Of a DNA stretch of 44,579 nt, positions 30,810 to 37,909 are shown piece by piece. Made by a program: the position numbers and the translations under genes. This DNA comes from a virus: positions 1 to 44,579 of the IMG/VR virus record IMGVR_UViG_3300036985_003015. One strand, 5' to 3'. Below the pieces are notes generated by a model. It was not told the DNA's origin. It did no database searches and saw only the letters and a program-made list of their open reading frames with translations. The number at the start of each line of letters is the position of its first letter. The stretch's first letter is position 1.

Positions 30810-31048
30810 GCTGGAATTACAGGGTTGTCAGGTTTGACGGTGCGTTTGACGAGCCGTACTTTGAAATAAAAGAGGTGTACTACAACCGAGATGGCTCACT
30901 CATGGGGTTCTGTGACGCGACCGTCGCAAGTGAAACCTTTGAGGGCATCATCGAAGTGCTAGATCAAATGAAGGCCGATGCACACCGCATCATAATAGAC
31001 GAGGAAGAGTTCTACCGAGTAGATACTAATCGAGAGGAGTTTGATTAA
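30806..31048 (+). CDS. Small conserved phage protein (SWNYRVVRF type)
   Basis: An 80-residue protein of a type I recall in many phages: MSWNYRVVRFDG at the N-terminus, YFEIKEVYYNRDGSLMGFCDATVASETFEGIIEVLDQMKADAHRIIIDEEEF to the C-terminus. It should be a small alpha/beta domain. It overlaps the gene before it by four bases and directly abuts the DUF3310 gene (TAA then ATG). Function is not known in any relative I remember. Confidence 0.7.
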   Translation: MSWNYRVVRFDGAFDEPYFEIKEVYYNRDGSLMGFCDATVASETFEGIIEVLDQMKADAHRIIIDEEEFYRVDTNREEFD

Positions 31049-31333
31049 ATGAGCGACGGAATGTGCAGCATGCATGAAGATGAAATGCTTGAAGAGATAG
31101 CAAGGACTGAGGGTGTACAGCTAACCAACGCACTAAGTAAGCAGGTGGGTGGTAATCATTATGCAGAAATGCCCATACAGCCCGTAGAGTTTATTGTGGC
31201 TAACGAGATGGGCTTCTTAGAGGGTAACATAATTAAGTATATATGCCGACACCAGGATAAGAACGGTGCCGAGGATATTAAGAAGGCGATACACTACTGC
31301 GAGTTGTTACTACAAATTAAATACGATGAGTAA
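31049..31333 (+). CDS. DUF3310 protein
   Basis: A 94-residue protein with the DUF3310 signature: VGGNHYAEMPIQPVEFIVANEMGFLEGNIIKYICRHQDKNGAEDIKKAIHYCELLL (about 33-90). The domain is common in phages and is sometimes listed as a nucleotide kinase, but I know of no firm biochemical proof. The first 30 residues are an acidic extension. It starts on the base after the preceding stop and its end overlaps the next gene by eight bases. Confidence 0.85.
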   Translation: MSDGMCSMHEDEMLEEIARTEGVQLTNALSKQVGGNHYAEMPIQPVEFIVANEMGFLEGNIIKYICRHQDKNGAEDIKKAIHYCELLLQIKYDE

Positions 31334-31445
31334 CATTATAATCGAATACATTCAGTGCTACTGGCAAGCGTTTGGGCTAGGCATGATGTTTATTTTATTG
31401 CTACAGCGTATACAGGTAAAGTTGGAGAGCAGTCGTGCAGATTAG
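31326..31445 (+). CDS. Very small single-pass membrane protein (39 residues)
   Basis: A 40-codon frame from ATG 31326 inside the end of the DUF3310 gene to TAG 31443-31445. The product has a hydrophobic core (CYWQAFGLGMMFILLL, about 11-26) followed by a charged tail (QRIQVKLESSRAD). It looks like a tiny inner membrane protein. The next gene overlaps its end. A role in lysis or membrane remodelling is only a possibility. Confidence 0.5.
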   Translation: MSNIIIEYIQCYWQAFGLGMMFILLLQRIQVKLESSRAD

Positions 31446-31599
31446 ACGTAGGTACGCTAAAACCATAATGGCTAGCATGCGTCGCGATCACTTGCCACAC
31501 AATATTAAATTTTTAGCGTACACGGCCTTTACAACACGTATGAAATACGGTCGCTACGTTTGTACTTACAGATGGCACTTTAAAAGTAAATTAAACTAA
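31435..31599 (+). CDS. Very small basic protein with GTG start
   Basis: A 55-codon frame from GTG 31435, with TTGGAGAGCAGTC giving a good ribosome binding site, to TAA 31597-31599. The 54-residue product is strongly basic and aromatic (VQIRRRYAKTIMASMRRDHL, then TRMKYGRYVCTYRWHFKSKLN). Such peptides may bind RNA, DNA or membranes. It overlaps the small membrane-protein gene, so the two may be made as a pair. Confidence 0.5.
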   Translation: MQIRRRYAKTIMASMRRDHLPHNIKFLAYTAFTTRMKYGRYVCTYRWHFKSKLN

Positions 31600-31611
31600 A
31601 AGGAAAATAAA

Positions 31612-31965
31612 ATGTTAGAAATACAATTAAGAAAGATTGAACAACTTTTAACTATTCTAGATAGCGTGGATGCGCAGTACAAAATCATCCTTGCCGACGG
31701 TACATGCTATGGCGACTTGATGATTCAAGAAGAAATTAAGCGTAGACCGTTGGTTCACCCATACGGCGCCGTCACTAAGTATGTAGAGCCGTATCTGCTA
31801 CCAATGAATGTCGGTGACGCGTTAGAGATACCAGCAAATGGGTATGGATTAGAGAGGGTGCGTAGTGTAGCTTGCTCTTGTGCGTCAAGGCGCTGGGGCA
31901 ACGGTTCGTTAACTACTTACACTAACTTAGACACCGATAACGTAGAAATATTACGCCTTAAATAA
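31612..31965 (+). CDS. Conserved hypothetical phage protein
   Basis: A 117-residue protein. An N-terminal helix (LEIQLRKIEQLLTILDSVDAQYKIILADGTCYGDL) is followed by KRRPLVHPYGAVTKYVEPYLLPMNVGDALEIPANGYGLERVRSVACSCASRRWGNGSLTTYTNLDTDNVEILRL. I recall this pattern (Y-x-P-Y...M-VGD...WG-G-xTT) from proteins in many environmental phages and it may be a DNA-binding domain, but no function is known to me. AAAAGGAAAATAAA precedes ATG 31612. Confidence 0.65.
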   Translation: MLEIQLRKIEQLLTILDSVDAQYKIILADGTCYGDLMIQEEIKRRPLVHPYGAVTKYVEPYLLPMNVGDALEIPANGYGLERVRSVACSCASRRWGNGSLTTYTNLDTDNVEILRLK

Positions 31966-31979
31966 AAAGGGGAACGACA

Positions 31980-32204
31980 ATGACGTGTTCTGGTAACTGT
32001 GAGCAAGGCCGTAGGTGCGACTGCAAAAAAGACGCAAGCGTAGATCGAGCAACCGTAATTGTAGTGACGTTGCTACTTTTGGCTATTTTTTCCATGTGTT
32101 TTGGGTTTTATAACCTTTTAAGTGGAAACGCTGGGCAAGAGTGTGCCGTGACTTTGCAGTTCAATAATAATGTTAAGGCCACGTACATAGGGAAGACAGT
32201 GTGA
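31980..32204 (+). CDS. Small membrane protein with Cys-rich N-terminus
   Basis: A 74-residue protein. The N-terminus, MTCSGNCEQGRRCDC, is Cys-rich and basic and may bind metal. It is followed by a membrane segment, ATVIVVTLLLLAIFSMCFGFYNLL (about 24-47), and a short soluble tail with one Cys. Small phage proteins of this build are common in environmental genomes but unassigned. AAAGGGGAACGACA precedes the ATG. It is the last gene before the palindrome-rich control region. Confidence 0.65.
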   Translation: MTCSGNCEQGRRCDCKKDASVDRATVIVVTLLLLAIFSMCFGFYNLLSGNAGQECAVTLQFNNNVKATYIGKTV

Positions 32205-32238
32205 TCGATTTGTAGCTACATCTACTACGATCGTAGTT

Positions 32239-32270
32239 ATTTTGTATATATTACTTTTTTGAGTTTAATT
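32239..32270. repeat. Direct repeat, copy 1 (32 bases)
   Basis: ATTTTG, then TATATATTACTTTTTTG, A, GTTTAATT. It matches 32394-32428 apart from a three-base insertion and a few changes. AT-rich, with two 6-base T-runs conserved in register. Spacing between copies is 155 bases. Confidence 0.55.
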
Positions 32271-32393
32271 CAGTTTAGTCGCGACTATATTGTAAAGTGG
32301 TTTAATAAAGTCGCTTTGGCGGGTAAGTAACTATGCTGTAAACCGTTGGTGCAACTGGGTTTGAAGTACATTGAGTGAGCATTGATTGCGGAT

Positions 32394-32428
32394 ATTTTGG
32401 CGCATATATCACTTTTTTGCGTTTAATT
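32394..32428. repeat. Direct repeat, copy 2 (35 bases)
   Basis: ATTTTG, then GCGCATATATCACTTTTTTG, C, GTTTAATT. It is the second copy of the element at 32239-32270. The repeats could be iterons at an origin or sites for a regulator; neither is a coding sequence. Confidence 0.55.
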
Positions 32429-32505
32429 ATTTGTGCAGAACTAAACTCATGGTTTACAAACAGACAAAAATGTAAACCATGGGTTACATAGTAACAAATT
32501 TGTTA

Positions 32506-32577
32506 CTATTTGTTCATAACGTACATAGTAACTTCAAAGCCAAAACGCATTTCGGTAGCTGCTGGTGATGTCCACAT
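32506..32577 (-). CDS. pqqA: PqqA-like PQQ precursor peptide
   Basis: A complete 24-codon minus-strand frame (23 residues plus TAG) starts at ATG 32577 with AGGAG 8 bases upstream. The peptide begins MWTSPA and contains RFGFEVTMYV, then NK. It is the same length as the commonest bacterial PqqA and shares, in register, Met1, Trp2, Pro5, Ala6, Arg11, Gly13, Glu15, Val16, Thr17, Tyr19 and Asn22. Glu15-x3-Tyr19 is the pair that PqqE, with PqqD, links to start pyrroloquinoline quinone synthesis. No pqqB, C, D, E or F is in the window, so host enzymes would have to mature it. Its stop codon forms one edge of the 20-bp palindrome at 32489-32508. It runs opposite to the surrounding early genes. Biochemical role is inferred. 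Confidence 0.85.
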   Translation of the reverse strand: MWTSPAATEMRFGFEVTMYVMNK

Positions 32578-32687
32578 GATAAATCTCCTGTTTATTAAGT
32601 GTACACATTAGCGTGTACATGTACGAATTATGCTCTTTTTTAGACATGACACCATAGAGAAAAGCATTATTTTAAATTAGGAACGAT

Positions 32688-32879
32688 ATGACGGTACATA
32701 ATTTATTTGGAGGCATGCAGACTTACTTTCAACACATGATTGGTAAGACCATCGAGGAGGTAGCTATTTTTGATGGTGAGTTGGTAATATTTTTAGATGA
32801 CAAATCCGAGGTGTGCATCTTTGACGCTGAGTTTGGGCTTGCCATGCAGATTAACGAACGACCTAAATTAGATGACTAG
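32688..32879 (+). CDS. Small hypothetical protein
   Basis: A 63-residue protein just after the control region. ATG 32688 has TTAGGAACGAT upstream. The core, IGKTIEEVAIFDGELVIFLDDKSEVCIFDAEFGLAMQI, alternates hydrophobic and polar residues like a small beta barrel. I recall similar short proteins of the form GKxIxxVxIxDxELxIxLDD in other phages. Function unknown. Confidence 0.6.
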   Translation: MTVHNLFGGMQTYFQHMIGKTIEEVAIFDGELVIFLDDKSEVCIFDAEFGLAMQINERPKLDD

Positions 32880-32888
32880 GAGAACGGT

Positions 32889-33056
32889 ATGAAGATAGCA
32901 TTACTTGGTGAGTTGATTGAGCAAGACGACGGCAGTGCGATTGCTGAGCTAGACGTAGACAACGAGGGCAAGCTGTACCTTATGCAGTTGGGTTTTGAGG
33001 CGTTGCTCATGCGAGGCATAGAGACAATGAAGGCGGAGCGTGATGATAGACGATAA
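32889..33056 (+). CDS. Small acidic protein (55 residues)
   Basis: A 56-codon frame from ATG 32889 (AGGAGAACGGT upstream) to TAA 33054-33056. The product (MKIALLGELIEQDDGSAIAELDV, then MQLGFEALLMRGIETMKAERDDRR) looks like a small beta-hairpin plus helix and is acidic, with a basic C-terminus. It overlaps the phosphoesterase start by 14 bases, which supports co-translation. No family recognised. Confidence 0.6.
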   Translation: MKIALLGELIEQDDGSAIAELDVDNEGKLYLMQLGFEALLMRGIETMKAERDDRR

Positions 33057-34200
33057 TTTAGCGCAGTTCGCCACAGACAAGCAGTGGCAGTACTACACCA
33101 AGGCCTGCGAACTAGGATCTCAGCGCCAAGCTGCCAAATTCTTTAATGTTACAGCCACTGTGGTTGATGTTGCTGTCAGAAGTTTAAAAAGTAAGGCAGC
33201 ACTAGCAGGATATGCGCCCAACCATGACATGACCAGGGTTGCGCCAGAGCCGTTTGTAGTTAGAGGCGTGTCGACTTACTACAATGCCGAGGGGAAGGCG
33301 TCTGGCCAGTGGGTTAAGACGCGGCTAAGCGATGCAAAGCTACAGGAAATAATGCTTGAGACGGTCGAGGCCATGAAGGAAGAGATACCTCGTGTGACGA
33401 TGCTGCAGCCGCCACCACTTGGCAACGAAAACCTTTTAAACTGCTACGTCATCACTGACTACCACATGGGCATGTTAGCCTGGCACGAGGAGTGCGGAGA
33501 GGACTGGGATCTCAAACTAGCAGAGGAGTTGGTTGTAAAGTGGTTTGCGCAAGCGATTCATTTGTCGCCTAACGCGGATACGGGTGTGTTTGCTCAACTG
33601 TCAGACTTCTTACACTTTGATGGCATGGACGCGGTAACGCCGGCCAGTAAGCACTTATTAGACGTAGACACGCGCTTTGCTAAGTTGGTTCGATCGTCTA
33701 TCCGCGTGTTGCGTACAATAATCGATATGCTGCTTGCCAAGCATCAAAAGCTGCATGTTATAATGGCCGACGCGAATCATGATCCGGTCAGTCAGATATG
33801 GCTACGTGAGTGGTTTAGCGCAATGTATGAGAACGAACCAAGGGTGACAGTAGACAAGTCACCAAGCCCGTACAACGTGTACGAGTTTGGTAAGGTGGTG
33901 TTGTTCTTCCATCACGGCCACAAGCGTAAGGTAGCTAACGTATCAGAAGTATTCGCCGGTAAGTTTAGGGAAATTTTTGGTCGCACAAAACATGCATACG
34001 CTCACATGGGCCATCTGCATCACATCGATGTAAAAGAGAACAACCTCATGATAGTGGAGCAGCACAGAACACTAGCGCCATCGGACGCTTACGCGGCCAG
34101 GGGCGGATGGTTAACAGGCAGAGACGCCAAGGTCATATCGTACGACAAGAGGTACGGTGAGGTTTCAAGATTAACAATTAACTCGGACATGCTCAAATGA
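33043..34200 (+). CDS. Metallophosphoesterase with N-terminal helix-turn-helix
   Basis: ATG 33043 follows AAGGCGGAGCGTG; the GTG one codon earlier is possible. The 385-residue protein has a helix-turn-helix region (QWQYYTKACELGSQRQAAKFFNVTATVVDVAVRSLK, about 14-50). It then has a calcineurin-like phosphoesterase domain with metal ligands in ITDYHMGM (about 142), SDFLHFDG, MADANHDPV (about 244, in place of the usual GNHD), HHGH (about 289) and HMGHLHHID (about 325). The HTH suggests DNA-guided action; the catalytic domain could act on nucleotides, RNA ends or DNA ends. This combination is one I recall in phages, without a known substrate. It lies in the P3 early unit. Confidence 0.82.
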   Translation: MIDDNLAQFATDKQWQYYTKACELGSQRQAAKFFNVTATVVDVAVRSLKSKAALAGYAPNHDMTRVAPEPFVVRGVSTYYNAEGKASGQWVKTRLSDAKLQEIMLETVEAMKEEIPRVTMLQPPPLGNENLLNCYVITDYHMGMLAWHEECGEDWDLKLAEELVVKWFAQAIHLSPNADTGVFAQLSDFLHFDGMDAVTPASKHLLDVDTRFAKLVRSSIRVLRTIIDMLLAKHQKLHVIMADANHDPVSQIWLREWFSAMYENEPRVTVDKSPSPYNVYEFGKVVLFFHHGHKRKVANVSEVFAGKFREIFGRTKHAYAHMGHLHHIDVKENNLMIVEQHRTLAPSDAYAARGGWLTGRDAKVISYDKRYGEVSRLTINSDMLK

Positions 34201-34271
34201 CAGACGAACAAATGCAAGAACTAAGAGAATTACTTTTGAAGGCCCAACGTAAACAAGGAGAAACAAAATGA
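34197..34271 (+). CDS. Tiny helical peptide (24 residues)
   Basis: A 25-codon frame joined to the phosphoesterase gene and to the next gene by ATGA overlaps at both ends (ATG 34197, TGA 34269-34271). The peptide MTDEQMQELRELLLKAQR continues to GETK and is one helix. The exact double coupling suggests real translation, though a tiny linker frame that carries the ribosome through to the next gene is equally possible. Confidence 0.4.
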   Translation: MTDEQMQELRELLLKAQRKQGETK

Positions 34272-34507
34272 GTGGATACACAACCGCAGCAACATTAATC
34301 GCCGACGCAATGCACGAGGCGTATCAGCAAGGTACCAACCTAGACGAGATGTTTGCCGTCCTGTGCGTGCAACGTGAGGTCACCTCCGTGCACTTAGCTC
34401 AGGCAGCGTTGCATCAACAGGCCGTGTTAGCCAAGCAAGCACAAGATCAAGCTGACAAGGCTGCCTTAGAAGAAGACATGAAGGAGACTGAAGATGGCAC
34501 CAACTAG
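34268..34507 (+). CDS. Hypothetical helical protein
   Basis: A 79-residue protein, ATG 34268 after AAGGAGAAACAAA. It looks wholly helical: TTAATLIADAMHEAYQQGTNLDEMFAVLCVQ, then an Ala/Gln/Lys-rich coiled segment (LAQAALHQQAVLAKQAQDQADKAALEEDMKETED). Its 3' end overlaps the next gene by 14 bases. No named family. Confidence 0.6.
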   Translation: MSGYTTAATLIADAMHEAYQQGTNLDEMFAVLCVQREVTSVHLAQAALHQQAVLAKQAQDQADKAALEEDMKETEDGTN

Positions 34508-34646
34508 AGACGAACTTGTTTTAAGTTTTATGCAAGCGTTAGCAAGTAACCCTGAGCTGCTAACTCAAACTAAAACTAATTACGCCGAGCGCGTTATTGG
34601 TTTTGCAAACGCCTTGGCGGATGAGTACCTAAAAAGCTTGGGATGA
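34494..34646 (+). CDS. Small helical protein (50 residues)
   Basis: A 51-codon frame from ATG 34494 (AAGGAGACTGAAG upstream) to TGA 34644-34646, coupled by ATGA to the next gene. The product (MAPTRDELVLSFMQALASNPEL, then YAERVIGFANALADEYLKSLG) is helical and may be a small phage-conserved domain. Function unknown. Confidence 0.6.
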   Translation: MAPTRDELVLSFMQALASNPELLTQTKTNYAERVIGFANALADEYLKSLG

Positions 34647-34834
34647 TAAACCTGCAACAACTAATTGACGACTGCCGATTTGTTGGGATGGAATTACCTG
34701 AAAAGTTAAGCGAAAGTGATTATGAGGTACTTTTTGCAATTCAGGCCGTCGTGGTACTACAAATTGGCAGAAAACAGCTCTGTACGAGCGATAATTTATA
34801 CACAGTTAATGCTACGGCATTAGAAACAAACTAA
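34643..34834 (+). CDS. Small hypothetical protein, last of the P3 unit
   Basis: A 63-residue protein whose ATG overlaps the preceding stop. The sequence (MINLQQLIDDCRFVGMELPEK, then VLFAIQAVVVLQIGRKQLCT) is helical with a hydrophobic stretch that might form one membrane or buried helix. It ends inside a strong bidirectional hairpin. No family recognised. Confidence 0.55.
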   Translation: MINLQQLIDDCRFVGMELPEKLSESDYEVLFAIQAVVVLQIGRKQLCTSDNLYTVNATALETN

Positions 34835-34875
34835 ATCCCGTCTACGGCTCTAAAAATAGCCTTGACGGGATTTTT
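34833..34875. terminator. Bidirectional terminator between P3 unit and late internal-protein genes
   Basis: A perfect 10-bp stem, AAATCCCGTC (34833-34842) and GACGGGATTT (34864-34873), encloses a 4-bp inner stem (GGCT/AGCC) and is flanked by U-runs (ATTTTT on the plus side). It sits between convergent genes and should stop transcripts from both directions. Confidence 0.85.
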
Positions 34876-34889
34876 ATATCAAAATAACG

Positions 34890-37800
34890 TTATTTCTTAG
34901 GTAACTTGCTTATTTTTGACTTCATTGCCTTGGCGGCATACTTTAGCCCAGACTTAATAGGTGTTTGCACACCGACTAGGTTAAGAAAATCTAAGGCTCG
35001 AATGTCACCGTATGGATTTTCGTGCATCATGCCACCGGTAGCTGAATCAGGTACCCACTTGTTGCCCAATACTGCGCTAGGCATTCCAGCGGTAGTATAG
35101 TCATACATTGCCTCAGGCATTTCACCAATTAAAAAGTCACCGACATCTAAGTTGCTACTCTTCGGATAGAGCACGCTCTCGTCAAATGCTGGGCTACTAT
35201 TTAAAGCGGCTCTTAAGTTTTCTAAACCTTTAGATGTAAGACGACCTGCACCACCAAGGTACTTGTCAGCTAGTCTGTCTCTTTGCGCAATCATGTTGCG
35301 TACAACATTGGCCTTATCTGAAATAACAGGCTGAGTCATCTCGCTGTTGCTATCGTCTAGTCTGTGACCATAGTATTCAGCTGCAGAAACTTCTCCGCCT
35401 TCATCGTAGCCCTCTACCATACCGCCTTCTGCATAGCCTGCTTTTTGCAAGTTGGTCAACATCTCTTCTGTGATTAAGTTTGATGGAGCGTAGCCACGGG
35501 TAAAGTCCATAACTCCAGGTGCTCTACCTTTAGCCTCTGTGAAGCTTTTAATAAAATCATTGAGCACAATCTCCCTTGGCGCAGGTTTAAAATACACACC
35601 TAAGTCTTCGCCAGTTAAAATTGTTGGAAACGCTGGGTGTAAGTCTGGGCGCTCTAACATTTCACCACTTAGGGTAAACATTCTGTTGCCCAATGAACCT
35701 GTCGGAGCATCAATTAAGTCTGGGTCTGTAGTTCTAGCAATTAATTTATCGTAGTCAATAATTTGACTTTTTTTACCACCCACGCCAATACCGCCAATAA
35801 CGTCGGCAACTGCCGCTCGTTTATCAAACGTGTCTATTGCGTTATTGAACTTACGAGACGTAATGTCAAAATTTTGTGGGAATAATGGGTTGCCCTTTTT
35901 ATCTACTGTATTTATTAATCTTAAATTCATCATGTCTAACAACTCAGGATCTAAGTTACCTTGTCTGGCAGACTTACGAAAGTCGTTAATAATGTTATCA
36001 AAAACCATTTGTCCTGATTTGTGTTGAGTAGGTGAACCTAGCATTGGTATAAATATTGTTTGCCCCTCTGATCCCCTCTTAGCTGAGTTAATTAATGTCT
36101 TAGCAACCCCAGGTGTTTTTACTGCCCAGACAGCACCAACATCACCGTAAGCAGGGTCAACGTGTTGCAAGCCAGAGAAACCAGGCCCACCTAAATAGCC
36201 ACCACCGACCTTTTGACGATCAGCTTGTGTAATCCCTACGGTTTTAGCTTCATGTTCACCTAACACTTCGGATAATTTTTTTAAGCCTTTATTTGCTTTA
36301 TCTGCAAGAATAGTAACGACCTTACCACCAGCGGCGTAACCAGGTGTTTGTTCTGGTTCTCTACTGTCACGGTAGTAGTTTAGAGCAGGGGCTGCGAGTG
36401 ACGTTAAGCCACCAATAACTTTAAGGCCTGCGCCAACTGGACCAATAGGTGGAATCATAGACATTGCACCGCCAAGGGCACCCACACCACTGATTGCTGC
36501 ACCAGGGTAGTCACCTTGTTTAAAGCGCTCACCAGCCTCAACCAAATCTAAACCTGAAGCGGCACCAGGTAACATAGACATGCCAGGTATTTTGCTTAAG
36601 TATCGAACAATGTTTGTGCCAACACCAGGTGCTTTCTTAGCGGAGGCTTTAGCGTAATCTTCTTTAGCGATGTCTAAACTGGTTTGTGCCGCAGTCTTAC
36701 CAGACGGGCCTCTTTCTGTTAGGTTGCGTAAGCGATCCGCCTCTTTTTGAGCGACGCTCTCAGCCTTGTCAGCGGCCTTGATTAAGCGTTGGTGCTCTGC
36801 CTCAGCGGCAGCCAACTCTTTTTGAGCAGCGATTTGTTCTGGGTTATAGACAGACGCACCGGCATACTTGTCAGGGACAATTAGGCGTGACTTTTGTGAG
36901 TAGCCTGGACCGGCAGTCTCAGTGCCCTTGCGCACAACGTTAGCCTCGTGAACCTCGCCCATGACGTTAGCGTGACGCATTGCGCCAGAGCCTAGGCCAC
37001 CTTGTTGTGTCACGCCACCTGGTGTAGTCTTAACAACCTCTTCTAGTACACCGTAACGGCGAGCGTTGTCTGTGGCCTTAGCCAAACGTTTTTCTGAAGC
37101 CAATTGAGCATCGCGTAAACGAGCTGCCTCTTTTACTGATGACTCAGCGGCGGTTGTTTGTATTTTAAGACGACCGGTGTGCTCACCCTCTTTGGCAGCG
37201 ACACGAGTCTCACCAGCGGCGATGCGTTTTTCTGCTGAGGCGGCTTGACGTTGAGCGGCCTTTTCACCAGCCTCTGCTTGTTTAATCTTAGCCTCGGTGT
37301 AAGCGCCACTAGCCAACCCGGCTGTTGCACCGGCACCTGCGCCAGCGGCCTCAGCCATAGCGTCACGCTCAAAGGCGGCTTTCTCTTCCGGTAATGGCTC
37401 AATGACCGGCACGTTGTCTGCATCAACGTCAGCACCTTTTGGTTTATACAGTCTGTCTAGCTGATCAACGTAGTTTAGTGTCTCAGTTGGGATGACGCTA
37501 ATGTCGTCTGTCTCTAAGAACTTGTCGGCAACACCAGGGCCAGCGTTGTAGGCAATACCTGCAACGTATGGGTCCTTGTACTTGTCGAGCATGCGCTTGA
37601 AATAAGTGACGCCACCATAGATGTTTTGATCTATGTTGTTCGGATCGACTTTTAACTCTTCAGCCGTACCGGGCATTAATTGCATTGGGCCTAACGCACC
37701 CTTTGGTGAGGCGCCAGTGTTGAAACGATTTTCAATGTGCGCAAGCGATAACATAAGATCAGGGTCAACGCCTTGTCTTTCTGCCTCATCAAAGATCTTA

Positions 37801-37907
37801 TTGGCTATAAGCTTTTGATCTTCTGATAACGAGTCATAATCAATCGATGGTGTACTATCAGGCGTGACGGGTACAGGTTTAAGCGTGATCTCTACGTTAT
37901 CAGCCAT
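34890..37907 (-). CDS. Internal virion protein with lytic transglycosylase domain
   Basis: A 1005-residue protein. Residues about 30-135 form a soluble lytic transglycosylase domain: IFDEAERQGVDPDLMLSLAHIENRFN (catalytic Glu), SPKGALGPMQLMPGTAEEL and DPYVAGIAYNAGPG. Then follow a long Ala/Lys/Glu-rich helical region (about 170-440), a Gly/Pro-rich hydrophobic stretch near 450-520 that may insert into membranes, and further domains separated by GYAAGGKVV, GYAEGGMVEGYDEGGEV. It probably opens peptidoglycan and helps DNA cross the envelope, like the internal core proteins of T7-like phages. It overlaps nothing but abuts the next large gene by two bases. Role well supported for the N-terminus only. 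Confidence 0.85.
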   Translation of the reverse strand: MADNVEITLKPVPVTPDSTPSIDYDSLSEDQKLIANKIFDEAERQGVDPDLMLSLAHIENRFNTGASPKGALGPMQLMPGTAEELKVDPNNIDQNIYGGVTYFKRMLDKYKDPYVAGIAYNAGPGVADKFLETDDISVIPTETLNYVDQLDRLYKPKGADVDADNVPVIEPLPEEKAAFERDAMAEAAGAGAGATAGLASGAYTEAKIKQAEAGEKAAQRQAASAEKRIAAGETRVAAKEGEHTGRLKIQTTAAESSVKEAARLRDAQLASEKRLAKATDNARRYGVLEEVVKTTPGGVTQQGGLGSGAMRHANVMGEVHEANVVRKGTETAGPGYSQKSRLIVPDKYAGASVYNPEQIAAQKELAAAEAEHQRLIKAADKAESVAQKEADRLRNLTERGPSGKTAAQTSLDIAKEDYAKASAKKAPGVGTNIVRYLSKIPGMSMLPGAASGLDLVEAGERFKQGDYPGAAISGVGALGGAMSMIPPIGPVGAGLKVIGGLTSLAAPALNYYRDSREPEQTPGYAAGGKVVTILADKANKGLKKLSEVLGEHEAKTVGITQADRQKVGGGYLGGPGFSGLQHVDPAYGDVGAVWAVKTPGVAKTLINSAKRGSEGQTIFIPMLGSPTQHKSGQMVFDNIINDFRKSARQGNLDPELLDMMNLRLINTVDKKGNPLFPQNFDITSRKFNNAIDTFDKRAAVADVIGGIGVGGKKSQIIDYDKLIARTTDPDLIDAPTGSLGNRMFTLSGEMLERPDLHPAFPTILTGEDLGVYFKPAPREIVLNDFIKSFTEAKGRAPGVMDFTRGYAPSNLITEEMLTNLQKAGYAEGGMVEGYDEGGEVSAAEYYGHRLDDSNSEMTQPVISDKANVVRNMIAQRDRLADKYLGGAGRLTSKGLENLRAALNSSPAFDESVLYPKSSNLDVGDFLIGEMPEAMYDYTTAGMPSAVLGNKWVPDSATGGMMHENPYGDIRALDFLNLVGVQTPIKSGLKYAAKAMKSKISKLPKK

Positions 37908-37909
37908 GA

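Larger units (their letters stand above)
32205..32687. other. Palindrome-rich control region, candidate origin
   Basis: About 480 bases without a plus-strand gene, in an otherwise gapless region. It holds perfect palindromes ACTACGATCGTAGT (32224-32237), TAGTCGCGACTA (32276-32287) and TAGTAACAAATTTGTTACTA (32489-32508). It also has an 11-bp inverted repeat CATGGTTTACA/TGTAAACCATG (32448-32458, 32471-32481), a direct repeat of 32-35 bases, a 10-bp direct repeat ACATAGTAAC (32486, 32523) and GTGTACA repeats (32599, 32613). The pqqA-like gene lies within it on the minus strand. This density suggests a replication origin, a switch region or both; AT-rich runs favour an origin. Confidence 0.6.

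Noticed and set aside
32296-32382. 28-codon minus-strand frame in the control region
   Set aside because: No ribosome binding site and no recognisable sequence, in contrast to the pqqA-like frame nearby.
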